This document shows positions 54,170-63,192 of a stretch of DNA of 64,000 bases, piece by piece. Every line of letters begins with the position of its first letter. The first letter of the stretch is position 1. Both the position numbers and the translations under genes were made by a program. Origin of the DNA: Caloranaerobacter sp050286925 (GTDB taxonomy: Bacteria > Bacillota > Clostridia > Tissierellales > Thermohalobacteraceae). The stretch spans positions 124,001 through 188,000 of the forward strand of contig NZ_JBFWFX010000002.1 of assembly GCF_050286925.1 (NCBI RefSeq). The letters run 5' to 3'. Under the pieces are notes generated by a model. That model made no database searches and had not been told where the DNA came from. It saw only the letters and a program-made list of their open reading frames with translations.

Positions 54170-54829
54170 GTGATAAAAGTACTTTTAGTTGACGATCAAA
54201 AAATATTAACTGAAGGGTTGAAAATGATTTTAGGAAGAGAAAAGGATATAAATATTTGTGGAGTTGCAAATGGTGGAAAAGAAGCATATGAGCTATGTAA
54301 ATTGAGTAAACCTGATATAGTTCTTATGGATATTAAAATGCCAAAAATGAATGGTGCAGAAGCAACTAAACTGATAAAGAGAGATTTTCCAGAGATAAAA
54401 GTGATTATACTAACCACTTTTAATGATGATGAATATATTTATGAAGCTCTTAAAAATGGGGCATCTGGATATATTTTAAAGGATGCTACTCCTGATGAAA
54501 TAGCAAATGCCGTAAGAACAGTTTATAACGGTGGAGCATTGATTCAACCAGAAGTAGCAGTAAAAGTTTTAAATAAGTTTTCCGAAATGGCTAAAGGTAA
54601 AAAGGCTAGAAATATAGATAGCAGAGTAGAACTATTGACAAGTAGAGAGAAAGAAATCTGCAGATTGGTAGGAGAAGGAAAAAATAACAGAGAAATATCT
54701 AAAGAGTTATATCTTAGTGAAGGAACAGTAAAAAATCATATCACCAAAATATTGAACAAGCTAGAATTAAGAGATAGAACACAATTAGCAATATTTGCTA
54801 TAAAAAACGATTTATATTCTATTGATTAA
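54170..54829 (+). CDS. NarL-family response regulator
   Basis: 219 residues. Receiver domain with acidic pocket VDDQK, phospho-Asp in KPDIVLMDIKMPKMNG (about residue 54) and Lys in GYILKDATPDE. C-terminal LuxR/GerE helix-turn-helix LLTSREKEICRLVGEGKNNR then VKNHITKILNKL. DNA-binding output partner of the kinase upstream. Preceded by GGAGGTGG. Confidence 0.94.
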   Translation: MIKVLLVDDQKILTEGLKMILGREKDINICGVANGGKEAYELCKLSKPDIVLMDIKMPKMNGAEATKLIKRDFPEIKVIILTTFNDDEYIYEALKNGASGYILKDATPDEIANAVRTVYNGGALIQPEVAVKVLNKFSEMAKGKKARNIDSRVELLTSREKEICRLVGEGKNNREISKELYLSEGTVKNHITKILNKLELRDRTQLAIFAIKNDLYSID

Positions 54830-54945
54830 TTGTGCAAAAAGTCATATGAAGTTTAGTTAATAAGTGATTATAGATATAAGATTAATCAAAATTTTTTTAA
54901 TAAAATATAATCAGAAATAAATCGAGAACTGTTGGAGGAATAAAT

Positions 54946-55944
54946 ATGAGAAAAATTATTATATTATTACTTTCTATTGTGTTGATAATTTCTTTGACTG
55001 CTTGCAGACAAAATGATTTTGAAAGCTTTATCGAAGCTACAAAGAAAACTGATGCAATAAAAATAGGTCAAAAAGAAATAGTTACAATATTAGAATTTGA
55101 TTTTGATACAGAAGGATTAAGTGATGAGGAGATAAAAGCATTAAATTATTTTAAAAAAGTTGAATCAAAGTTCTACATTACTTTTGATTATGAAAGCAAG
55201 AAGATAATAGCTAGGTCTTATTATAATTTTAGTGGATTAGGATTTGATTCGGAATTTTATATGAATGAGGGAAGAAGTTTTATTAAAGTGCCAATACTCG
55301 GTAAATATATTAAGCTTAATGATGTAACAGATGAGAATGGTTCTGGTAAACCTAAGCAAAGTCAATACGAATTCATGTCAACGGAAACTTTTGGGGCAAT
55401 AAAAAATAAATGGATAGAAATAATCAAACAAGATGATGTGTTTACAGGTAAGAAAAGTATTATGTCTACGCCAGATGGAGAAGTAAAAGTAACTAATTAT
55501 ACAATTAGATTAAATGAAAAGAGAATAAAAGAATTTCTTAATTATTTTATGGAAGTAATTTATAAAGATAAGAAATTTAAGGAAAATTTTGAAGCGTATT
55601 TAAAGCAAGTTAGCAATGAAAAGGTAAAAATGGATTTTGATGAAATATATTTTAATTTTAAAAAGATGTTGGATGATAGTGACATAAAGGAATTTAATTA
55701 TGATGCATTTATAGATATTGATGGATATATTATCAAAGAAAACATTGAAATGGAGTTAGACTTAAAAAAATCTAAGGGAAAAGGGATAAATAGTATAAAG
55801 TTCAATTTACAAAATAAGCGATGGAGTATTGAAAAAAAGCAGAAGTTTGAATTTCCAGAGATAAAAGAGAAAGATATTTTGAAATTTAATGAAATAGATA
55901 AAGGAATACCGTTTATGATTGAAGATATTTTCAAAAATGAATAG
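54946..55944 (+). CDS. Lipoprotein of the ABC exporter operon
   Basis: 332 residues with signal peptide IIILLLSIVLIISLTAC; the lipobox Cys is followed by RQNDFE. The remainder is soluble, charged and predicted mixed alpha/beta, with no recognised domain. GGAGGAAT upstream of ATG. The ATPase gene begins 7 bp after its stop, so it is part of the exporter operon. It may act as the external partner of the exporter. Confidence 0.75.
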   Translation: MRKIIILLLSIVLIISLTACRQNDFESFIEATKKTDAIKIGQKEIVTILEFDFDTEGLSDEEIKALNYFKKVESKFYITFDYESKKIIARSYYNFSGLGFDSEFYMNEGRSFIKVPILGKYIKLNDVTDENGSGKPKQSQYEFMSTETFGAIKNKWIEIIKQDDVFTGKKSIMSTPDGEVKVTNYTIRLNEKRIKEFLNYFMEVIYKDKKFKENFEAYLKQVSNEKVKMDFDEIYFNFKKMLDDSDIKEFNYDAFIDIDGYIIKENIEMELDLKKSKGKGINSIKFNLQNKRWSIEKKQKFEFPEIKEKDILKFNEIDKGIPFMIEDIFKNE

Positions 55945-55951
55945 GGGGATC

Positions 55952-56890
55952 ATGATGACTTTATTAAGAGTGGATAATCTAAAAAAATACTTTAAGAAGA
56001 TAAAGGCTGTTGACGGAATAAGTTTTGAGGTTAAAAAAGGTGAAATTTTTGGGCTTTTAGGTCCAAATGGAGCAGGTAAATCTACAACTATATCTATGAT
56101 ATCAACACTTTTTAAACCAACAAGTGGAGATATATTTTTTAAAGGTAAAAGTATATTTGAAAATCCTAGAGAAATTCGAAAAAATCTTGGAATTGTACCT
56201 CAGGAGATAGCTTTATATCCAACATTATCTGGATATGAGAATTTGAGATTTTGGGGGAACGTATATGGATTGAGAGGAAAGAAGCTAAAGATTAGAATAG
56301 AGGAAGTATCTGAAATTATTGGAATAAAGGACAGATTGAAAGATAAAGTAGAAAAATATTCAGGTGGTATGAAGAGAAGAATTAATATAGGGGTTGCATT
56401 ATTGCATAAACCAGAACTTCTTATAATGGATGAACCTACTGTAGGGATTGACCCTCAATCGAGAAAACATATATTAGATACAGTGTTAAGCTTGAACAAA
56501 GAGGGGATGACAGTCATATATACTAGCCATTATATGGAAGAAGTTGAATATCTCTGTAATAGAATTAGTATTATGGACAGAGGGAAAATAATAGCTACCG
56601 GTACTAAAGATGAGCTTATAGATATCGTTAATGGACAGAAGGTAATAAATCTAAAATTTGACAAAATTTCAGAAGAACTTATTAGGAAAATAAAAGATAT
56701 AAATTATATTAACCAAATAGAAGTTTTAGATGATGAGATGATTTTAACAACAGTTAATGAAAATATGATTTTTAAAGATATAATTGATAAAGTAAGCGAG
56801 ACTGGTAGCAATATTCTTTCTATAGATGTAAAAAAACCAAATCTTGAATCTGTATTTTTACATTTAACCGGTAAGGCTCTTCGAGATTAG
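55952..56890 (+). CDS. ABC-2 type exporter ATPase
   Basis: About 312 residues from ATG 55952 (GGGGGATC upstream). Walker A LLGPNGAGKSTTISMIST, signature KYSGGMKRRINIGVAL, Walker B ELLIMDEPTVGIDPQ and H-loop YTSHYMEEVEYLC. A C-terminal extension is typical of the DrrA/drug-resistance group. It drives the two permeases downstream. Confidence 0.93.
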   Translation: MMTLLRVDNLKKYFKKIKAVDGISFEVKKGEIFGLLGPNGAGKSTTISMISTLFKPTSGDIFFKGKSIFENPREIRKNLGIVPQEIALYPTLSGYENLRFWGNVYGLRGKKLKIRIEEVSEIIGIKDRLKDKVEKYSGGMKRRINIGVALLHKPELLIMDEPTVGIDPQSRKHILDTVLSLNKEGMTVIYTSHYMEEVEYLCNRISIMDRGKIIATGTKDELIDIVNGQKVINLKFDKISEELIRKIKDINYINQIEVLDDEMILTTVNENMIFKDIIDKVSETGSNILSIDVKKPNLESVFLHLTGKALRD

Positions 56891-56900
56891 GAGGTATGCC

Positions 56901-58259
56901 ATGAGAATATCAGATATAGTTCGAAAAGATTTGAAGATTATTTTAAACGATAAGAAAGCATTAGCAACACTAATTATTATGCCTATAATTCTAACGACTA
57001 TATTAGGATTAGCGTTTAGCAGCTCTTTCATTAGTAGTAGTGGTAATAAAAGTAGATATAATATCGTAATAGTTAAAAAGTATGATGCAAATGAAGATTT
57101 GAAGAGATTTAGAGAAATTATTACTGATGGGATTATTGGAGAAAAACTTAGTGCAGAGCAGAAAAATAAGATACTTGCACAGGTTCAAAAATTAGATATT
57201 GAAGAGATTTTTTTTAAACAATTTTTAGGCAGCAAAGAACTGAAAAAATTTATTAAATATAGAATTGAAGATGAGAATACGGCATTTAAATTATTGAAAG
57301 ACGAAAAAGTTACAGCAGTAGTAATATTACCTGAAAACTTTATTTATGATTTAAATATTAGTCTTTATACTTTGTTTAGAAATGAAGTTAATATAAAAGT
57401 ATTAGGAAATTCTAAATATGCTTTTAGTACACAGATAATATCAGAAGTTATGAATGGGTTTGCTGATATGCTTTCTACAATAATAATAGGAAAGAATGTT
57501 TTTATTCAAACAGCTATGGAAGAAGATGTTGGAGCAAAAATTTTTGAAGATATTGACAAATTTATGGAGGGCATGATTGAAGATATAGGGGAAATTAGAG
57601 CCAATGTCAATTATTTAAGAGTAGAAGGGAAGGAACCTATTAGCAGCTTTCAGTATTATGCAGTAGGTATGGCTGTTATGTTTATACTGTTTGCTTCAGG
57701 GTATGGTAGTAGAGCCTTATTAAAAGAAAAAAATAATATTACATATCAAAGAATGATAATTGCTGGCGTATCTAAATTTAAAATAGTAGTTGGGAATTTC
57801 TTTACTATTTTCTTTTTAGCACTTCTGCAGATGCTAATAATGATTAGTTATTCTAGTATTATATTAAAAGTTGAGTGGGGAAGTCTGCTGTTGGTGGTTA
57901 TAATTAGCTTGTGTGCGATTTTTTCAGTAGCGTCATTAGGAACTATGATAGCTGTAATGACTTTAAAAGCGGGAAATTATAAAATAGCAAATGTTTTTCA
58001 AAAAATAATAATTCAATTTATGGCGTTAGTTGGTGGGAGTTTTGTTCCATATGATTTGTTACCTGAATTTGTACAAAAATTAGATTTTCTATCTATAAAC
58101 GGAATGGCATTAAAATCATACTTGAAAGTGATGATGGGATATCCAATAGATGAGATAAAAGGTCATTTATTTAGTTTAATGATTTCAGGAATAATTTTCT
58201 TAATATTTGCTATTTTTATTTTAGTTTTAAAGAAAGAAGAGGGATGTGTAGATGTTTAG
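56901..58259 (+). CDS. ABC-2 permease subunit 1
   Basis: 452 residues. One N-terminal membrane helix (TLIIMPIILTTILGLAFSSS), a large extracellular domain of about 200 residues, then five to six helices (for example YYAVGMAVMFILFASGYGSR and LLLVVIISLCAIFSVASLGT). This is the ABC-2/DUF3533-like layout. GAGGTATGCC before ATG; it overlaps the next gene by 8 bp, indicating tight coupling. Confidence 0.88.
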   Translation: MRISDIVRKDLKIILNDKKALATLIIMPIILTTILGLAFSSSFISSSGNKSRYNIVIVKKYDANEDLKRFREIITDGIIGEKLSAEQKNKILAQVQKLDIEEIFFKQFLGSKELKKFIKYRIEDENTAFKLLKDEKVTAVVILPENFIYDLNISLYTLFRNEVNIKVLGNSKYAFSTQIISEVMNGFADMLSTIIIGKNVFIQTAMEEDVGAKIFEDIDKFMEGMIEDIGEIRANVNYLRVEGKEPISSFQYYAVGMAVMFILFASGYGSRALLKEKNNITYQRMIIAGVSKFKIVVGNFFTIFFLALLQMLIMISYSSIILKVEWGSLLLVVIISLCAIFSVASLGTMIAVMTLKAGNYKIANVFQKIIIQFMALVGGSFVPYDLLPEFVQKLDFLSINGMALKSYLKVMMGYPIDEIKGHLFSLMISGIIFLIFAIFILVLKKEEGCVDV

Positions 58260-59421
58260 TATAATGAAACTTAGATTTTTACGGCTTCGAGATGAATATT
58301 TGATAATTGTAATTATGACGGTTATGGCATTAGGCTTTACAGCAGTATTTGGAATGATAGGTGCAAGTTATAAACCTAGAGTTCTGATAGTAGATAAAGA
58401 CCAAAGTAAGTATTCAAAGATGTTTGTAGATGAGCTTGAAAGTTATCCAATTTTTCAGTATGAGTTTAGTGGATATGAAGAAGCAATTGAACTTGTAGAC
58501 AAAGGAAAGGCTTTATCAGCAGTTGTTATAAATAAGGGTTTTAGTGATTCGATAGATAATGGAAGAGAGGCTACTATAGAATTAATAAAGTTTAAGGATG
58601 ATAGATATATTTATACACTTGAATATCAGTTGTTTAGTATATTGAATAGGATGATAGGAAATATAAAAATCGCAGAGATTACTGCTGATTACTTGGTAAA
58701 ATCTAAAAATGATGTATTTAGAGATGAAATTGTAAAAAGGACTTATGAGAATATTAAAGAATATTGGAGATATAGAAAACCGATAAATATCAATACTGAA
58801 ATGATTGATACAAAAAATTTTAGTAGTTATGATAGTCTTATGCATTCTATTATTGGTTTTTCAATATATTTTACTACATATACTGCTGTATTTAGTATAG
58901 GAACTATTTTGTATGATAAAGAGCATAATATTTGGCAGAGAATGTTAGTATCACCGATATCAAAATCGGCCATATTGGGAGGAAGTATGATATCAGCTTA
59001 TGTTATTGGGCTTTTGCAGCTTTTCATATTAATTTTTGCAGGAAAGTATTTATTTAATATAGAATGGGGATTGATTTCGGGAATAATCTTAATAGCCTTA
59101 TTATATGTATTTGCAATTACGTGTTTAGGATTATTTTTATCAGGTATTGTTAAAACATATGCTCAACTTTCGGCTATTACACCTATAATACTTACCGGTA
59201 CAGCGATGTTAGGTGGTTGCATGTGGCCTTTGGAAATCGTGAACAATAGATTTTTATTATTTCTCGCAAATTTTATGCCTCAAAAATGGGCAGTCGAAGG
59301 AATGGAAAAAATAGCTATGTATGGGTATGGTTTCGATTCAGCTATTCAGCCTTCTATTGTTCTACTTGCAATGGGATTGGTGTTTTTTGGATTAGGAGTT
59401 AAAATGGTTCGATATGAATAA
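58252..59421 (+). CDS. ABC-2 permease subunit 2
   Basis: 389 residues with the same architecture as its neighbour: N-terminal helix, external domain, then helices including SIIGFSIYFTTYTAVFSIGT and a WPLEIVNNRF motif before the last helices. It probably forms a heterodimer with the preceding permease. A terminator follows. Confidence 0.88.
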   Translation: MFSIMKLRFLRLRDEYLIIVIMTVMALGFTAVFGMIGASYKPRVLIVDKDQSKYSKMFVDELESYPIFQYEFSGYEEAIELVDKGKALSAVVINKGFSDSIDNGREATIELIKFKDDRYIYTLEYQLFSILNRMIGNIKIAEITADYLVKSKNDVFRDEIVKRTYENIKEYWRYRKPININTEMIDTKNFSSYDSLMHSIIGFSIYFTTYTAVFSIGTILYDKEHNIWQRMLVSPISKSAILGGSMISAYVIGLLQLFILIFAGKYLFNIEWGLISGIILIALLYVFAITCLGLFLSGIVKTYAQLSAITPIILTGTAMLGGCMWPLEIVNNRFLLFLANFMPQKWAVEGMEKIAMYGYGFDSAIQPSIVLLAMGLVFFGLGVKMVRYE

Positions 59422-59428
59422 TAAAATT

Positions 59429-59453
59429 AACCCGCTATTTATGGCGGGTTTTA
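59429..59453 (+). terminator. Rho-independent terminator
   Basis: AACCCGC pairs with GCGGGTT, then TTAAT. Confidence 0.7.
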
Positions 59454-59472
59454 ATATTGAGATAAGGTTATA

Positions 59473-59520
59473 TTGACACTGAAGTATCAAAGTGATATAA
59501 TGATTATGCAAACGATTGCA
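59473..59520 (+). promoter_or_regulatory. Maltodextrin operon promoter with LacI-family operator
   Basis: TTGACA (59473), 17-bp spacer, TATAAT (59496-59501), directly followed by the near-palindrome TGCAAACGATTGCA (59507-59520). This is the form of a LacI/MalR-type operator placed so that the repressor blocks the promoter. Nearly the same arrangement recurs at 63094-63141 before the amylase. Confidence 0.8.
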
Positions 59521-59531
59521 CAAAATACGAT

Positions 59532-59642
59532 AATTTTTATTGTACATACGATGAAAACGTTATTCATATTATCGAAAAAAGAAGAGCATTTACTTTTATT
59601 CCAAGGGGTAATGCTTATTTATGGCTAAAAGGTGATCAATAA
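59532..59642 (+). pseudogene. Remnant of amylase 5' coding end
   Basis: 36 open codons beginning NFYCTYDENVIHI, matching SNFCYAYDENVIHIRLR near the start of the amylase at 63193, then diverging (RRAFTFIPRGNAYLWLKGDQ) to a TAA. With the copied promoter and operator just upstream it looks like a decayed duplicate of the amylase gene start. Confidence 0.6.
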
Positions 59643-59733
59643 TTATAATGAGTATTTGGTTAGAGTATTTACTCATTCAGAAAAATCGAAATATTCAACG
59701 AATTATAAAAAAGAAAGAGATATAATTTAATCA

Positions 59734-59747
59734 TGCAAACGATTGCG
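59734..59747. promoter_or_regulatory. Second LacI-family operator upstream of malE
   Basis: TGCAAACGATTGCG, the same 13 bases as the operator at 59507. A TATAAT lies 7 bp upstream (59721-59726), but no good -35 is seen. Two operators 227 bp apart could allow looping. Confidence 0.65.
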
Positions 59748-59871
59748 AAAAAGTTTCTATCAATTAAAATGGTTTTAGGGAGGGGGGATTTATTAACATT
59801 ATTACGGAGTACAGATATATACTTTCATTCTGATATTTAAAAGAACAAAAAACTTTATAAGGGGGATTATA

Positions 59872-61233
59872 ATGAAAAAAGCAAAAAGACTTTTAGCCTT
59901 AGGTATTTTGTTTGTACTAGTACTTGTAAGTGCTCTTACAGGTTGTACTTCTCAAAACACATCAGAAGAGAATAAAAATGTAGAGGAGTCTAAAGATTCA
60001 GCACAAACTAAAAATGAAACTGTAGAAGTAGACATTTTTCAGTTTAAAGTAGAAATAGCTAAAGAATTAGAAGAAGCTGCTAAGGCATACGAAAAAACTC
60101 ATCCAAATGTTAAAATCAACATACAAACTGTTGGTGGTGGCGATGATTATGGTGCAGCTTTAAGAGCTAAGTTTCAATCTGGTAATGAACCTGATATTTT
60201 TAATATAGGAGGTCCACAGGATGTAAAAGACTGGATGGACAAACTAGAGGATTTATCAGATCAACCTTGGGTTAAGCTAGCTTTAGATGGAATTCTTTCT
60301 GGTGTAACTGTTGACGGTAAAATTTATGGATTGCCATTTAATATTGAAGGTTATGGATTTGTTTATAATAAAGCTATTTTTAAAGATGCAGGTATAGATC
60401 CTACTAAAATAGTTGATTTTGCTAGTTTAGAGGAAGCAGTTAAAACTTTGGATGCAAAAATAAAATCTGGTGAATTAAAAGAAAAATATCCTCTTTTAGA
60501 GGCAGTATTTGAGTATCCAGCAAAAGAAACTTGGGTAACTGGATTACATACTTCAAATGCTGCACTTTCACAAGAGTTTGATAGTTCAATTGATGCTTTT
60601 GAGGCTAAACAAGTTGAATTTAAATATGGAGATGCATTAAAAGCATTGATCGACTTACAAGCTAATTATTCTCCAAGTTCAAAATCAAAAGGAAAACTAA
60701 ATGCAGTTGATTATGCTACACAGGTTGATGAAGGTATTGCAATAGAAAGAGTTGCGATCATTCAACAGGGTAACTGGATATATGGTGGAGTTAAGAATAT
60801 AGATGAAGAGGTTGCTAAGAACTTAGATATTCTTCCAATTCCTGTTAAAGGAGCTAAGGAAGATTCAATTCCTGTTGGAGTTCCAATGCATTGGGCAGTA
60901 AATAAGAATAGTAGTGAAGCAGAGAAGAAAGCTGCAAAAGATTTCTTGAATTGGCTATATACTTCTGATACAGGAAAAGATTTTATTGTAAATAAATTTT
61001 ATTTTATTCCTCCATTAAAAGGATATGAAGGATTAGAACCAAAAGACCCACTAGGAAAAGCTGTTAAGAGATATGCTCAAGAAGGAAGAACAATGCCATG
61101 GGTATTCATGGGATATCCAACTGGTTGGGGTATGGAAGTGCTTGGAACAGAAATTCAAAAATATCTAGCTGGAGATATTACTTGGGAAGAAGTAATTTCA
61201 AATTCTAAAGCTAAATGGAAAGAATTGAGATAG
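59872..61233 (+). CDS. malE: Maltodextrin/sugar ABC transporter binding lipoprotein
   Basis: 453 residues. Signal peptide with lipobox LTGCTSQ, an acidic linker, then a family-1 extracellular solute-binding fold: KVNIQTVGGGDD-type strand (VKINIQTVGGGDDYG), DGKIYGLPFNIEGYGFVYNK and PVGVPMHWAVNKNSSEAEKK. It captures oligosaccharides for the permeases MalF/MalG. AAGGGGGATTATA upstream. Maltodextrin specificity is inferred from the operator shared with the amylase; no ATPase gene is present here, as usual when a shared MsmK/MalK is encoded elsewhere. Confidence 0.85.
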   Translation: MKKAKRLLALGILFVLVLVSALTGCTSQNTSEENKNVEESKDSAQTKNETVEVDIFQFKVEIAKELEEAAKAYEKTHPNVKINIQTVGGGDDYGAALRAKFQSGNEPDIFNIGGPQDVKDWMDKLEDLSDQPWVKLALDGILSGVTVDGKIYGLPFNIEGYGFVYNKAIFKDAGIDPTKIVDFASLEEAVKTLDAKIKSGELKEKYPLLEAVFEYPAKETWVTGLHTSNAALSQEFDSSIDAFEAKQVEFKYGDALKALIDLQANYSPSSKSKGKLNAVDYATQVDEGIAIERVAIIQQGNWIYGGVKNIDEEVAKNLDILPIPVKGAKEDSIPVGVPMHWAVNKNSSEAEKKAAKDFLNWLYTSDTGKDFIVNKFYFIPPLKGYEGLEPKDPLGKAVKRYAQEGRTMPWVFMGYPTGWGMEVLGTEIQKYLAGDITWEEVISNSKAKWKELR

Positions 61234-61246
61234 GATTGTTAGACAT

Positions 61247-61272
61247 TGAGGGGAAGGAATACTTCCCCTCAA
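61247..61272 (+). terminator. Intercistronic hairpin between malE and malF
   Basis: TTGAGGGGAAG pairs perfectly with CTTCCCCTCAA without a T-run. Such hairpins stabilise or partly terminate the upstream message, giving more binding protein than permease. Confidence 0.7.
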
Positions 61273-61294
61273 AAATAATATAGGAGGATTAGCT

Positions 61295-62161
61295 ATGAAA
61301 AGCTCGAAATTGTGGTTTGGTATTTTTGTATTTCCAATATTGATTGCATTTTTGATTGTAGTAATTATTCCTATGTTTATGGGTATATACTATTCTTTTA
61401 CTGATTGGAATGGGATAAATAATAATCCAAATTGGGTGGGCTTTAAAAATTATATTGAAATATTAAAAAATGATAAATCGTTTTTAGATTCTTTTAAATT
61501 TACAGCTAAATTCGCTATAACATCAGTTATAACAATTAATGTTATTGGATTTGGATTGGCACTACTTGTTACAAGAAATTCGAGATTAAATAATATATTA
61601 AGAAGTATATTTTTTATGCCAAATTTGATTGGTGGTCTAATTCTTGGTTTTGTTTGGCAGTTTATTTTTACAAAGGCTTTCGATTCTATTGGAAGTAAAC
61701 TTGGATTGAGTTTTTTAGAAGGTTGGTTGTCAACTACATCTACTGGGTTTTGGGGGCTTGTTATTTTAATGTCATGGCAGATTTCAGGTTATATGATGGT
61801 TATATATATTGCAGCACTACAAAGTATTCCAGAATCTCTTAAAGAAGCTGCAAAAATAGATGGAGCAAATGCTTGGCAGAGGCTTGTTCATATAACTATT
61901 CCTTTAGTTGCACCAGCATTTACAGTAGGTTTATTTTTAACATTATCTAACTCATTTAAGCTTTTCGATCAGAACTTGTCTTTAACAAATGGTGGTCCAT
62001 ACAATTCTACTCAAATGTTAGCTTTAAATATATATGAAACAGCATTTGTATTTAATAAATTTGGATTAGCACAGGCTAAGGCAGTTATATTTTTAATCAC
62101 GGTAGCAGCAATTACTTTAACACAAATATATTATAGCAAGAAAAGGGAGGTAGAAATGTAA
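61295..62161 (+). CDS. malF: Sugar ABC permease, MalF type
   Basis: 288 residues with six hydrophobic segments. The conserved EAA loop is SIPESLKEAAKIDGANAWQR, followed by HITIPLVAPAFT. AGGAGGATTAGCT before ATG. It forms the channel with the next gene, which starts at its stop codon. Confidence 0.92.
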   Translation: MKSSKLWFGIFVFPILIAFLIVVIIPMFMGIYYSFTDWNGINNNPNWVGFKNYIEILKNDKSFLDSFKFTAKFAITSVITINVIGFGLALLVTRNSRLNNILRSIFFMPNLIGGLILGFVWQFIFTKAFDSIGSKLGLSFLEGWLSTTSTGFWGLVILMSWQISGYMMVIYIAALQSIPESLKEAAKIDGANAWQRLVHITIPLVAPAFTVGLFLTLSNSFKLFDQNLSLTNGGPYNSTQMLALNIYETAFVFNKFGLAQAKAVIFLITVAAITLTQIYYSKKREVEM

Positions 62162-63012
62162 TGTCAAGTAGTGGGATAAAGAAGCTAGGATTGCCTATTT
62201 TGAGTAGTTTACTAGCAATATTATTTTTATCTCCTCTATATATAGTATTTACAAATTCATTTAAAACTCAAAAAGGAATATTTTTAAATGTTGTAAGTTT
62301 GCCATTCGGAAAGTATTTCAGTCCTAGCAATTATGTAGAGGCATTTATTCAATTAGATTTTATCCATTCTTTATTAAATTCTTTATTTATTACAGTTGTT
62401 AGTACAGTTATTATAATAGTATTCGCTTCGATGGCTGCATGGATGTTAGTTAGAACAAAGAGTAAATTGAGTACATTTTTATTCTTTTTATTTGCTGGTG
62501 CAATGCTTATTCCCTTTCAGTCAGTAATGTTACCTTTAATAAGATTGATGGGAATGTTAGGCAGAGCATTAGGTAATCCAAATTTATTTTTAAGTCCATT
62601 TGGTCTTATATTCATGTATTTAGGTTTTGGCTCAAGCCTTTCTATAATTTTATACCATGGTTTTATTAAAAATATACCAGTAGAATTAGAAGAAGCAGCT
62701 ACTATTGATGGTTGTAATAAGTTTCAAATATTTTGGCATATTATTTTCCCTCTATTAAAACCTATAACAGTTACAGTAAGTATATTAAATGCAATGTGGA
62801 TATGGAATGATTTCCTATTACCTCAACTTGTAATTAATAAGCCTGAATGGCATACAATTCCGCTTAAGATGTTCTACTTTTTCGGACAATACTCTAAAAA
62901 GTGGAATTTAGCATTAGCAGGTCTTGTAATTGCAATGATTCCGATTATAATATTTTATTTCTTTGCACAGAAATTTATTGTTAAAGGTGTTACTGAAGGT
63001 TCGATTAAATGA
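62161..63012 (+). CDS. malG: Sugar ABC permease, MalG type
   Basis: 283 residues, six helices; EAA loop NIPVELEEAATIDGCNKFQI then FWHIIFPLLKP. The ATG overlaps the malF stop region. It completes the membrane part of the importer. A terminator follows. Confidence 0.92.
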   Translation: MSSSGIKKLGLPILSSLLAILFLSPLYIVFTNSFKTQKGIFLNVVSLPFGKYFSPSNYVEAFIQLDFIHSLLNSLFITVVSTVIIIVFASMAAWMLVRTKSKLSTFLFFLFAGAMLIPFQSVMLPLIRLMGMLGRALGNPNLFLSPFGLIFMYLGFGSSLSIILYHGFIKNIPVELEEAATIDGCNKFQIFWHIIFPLLKPITVTVSILNAMWIWNDFLLPQLVINKPEWHTIPLKMFYFFGQYSKKWNLALAGLVIAMIPIIIFYFFAQKFIVKGVTEGSIK

Positions 63013-63013
63013 T

Positions 63014-63041
63014 GGCTGCCAGTTGTCAGCCTGCTTTTTTT
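63014..63041 (+). terminator. Terminator after malG
   Basis: GGCTGCCAG and TTGTCAGCC form a stem, then CTGCTTTTTTT. Its sequence is closely related to the hairpin at 22997. Confidence 0.7.
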
Positions 63042-63093
63042 ATCTTTTGATTGTAGTAGTAAAAACATAATTTTTACGCTTTAAAGAGTTATA

Positions 63094-63141
63094 TTGACAC
63101 TAAAATACCAAAATGATATAATATCAGCGCAAACGGTTGCA
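63094..63141 (+). promoter_or_regulatory. Amylase promoter with LacI-family operator
   Basis: TTGACA (63094), 17-bp spacer, TATAAT (63117-63122), then CGCAAACGGTTGCA (63128-63141). Same design as at 59473, so transporter and amylase are likely co-regulated by one MalR-like repressor. The repressor gene is not in the window. Confidence 0.8.
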
Positions 63142-63192
63142 CAATTTTGATTTTTTTTTAGTCTAGGAAAAATTTTTGTTAAGAGGTGAAAT

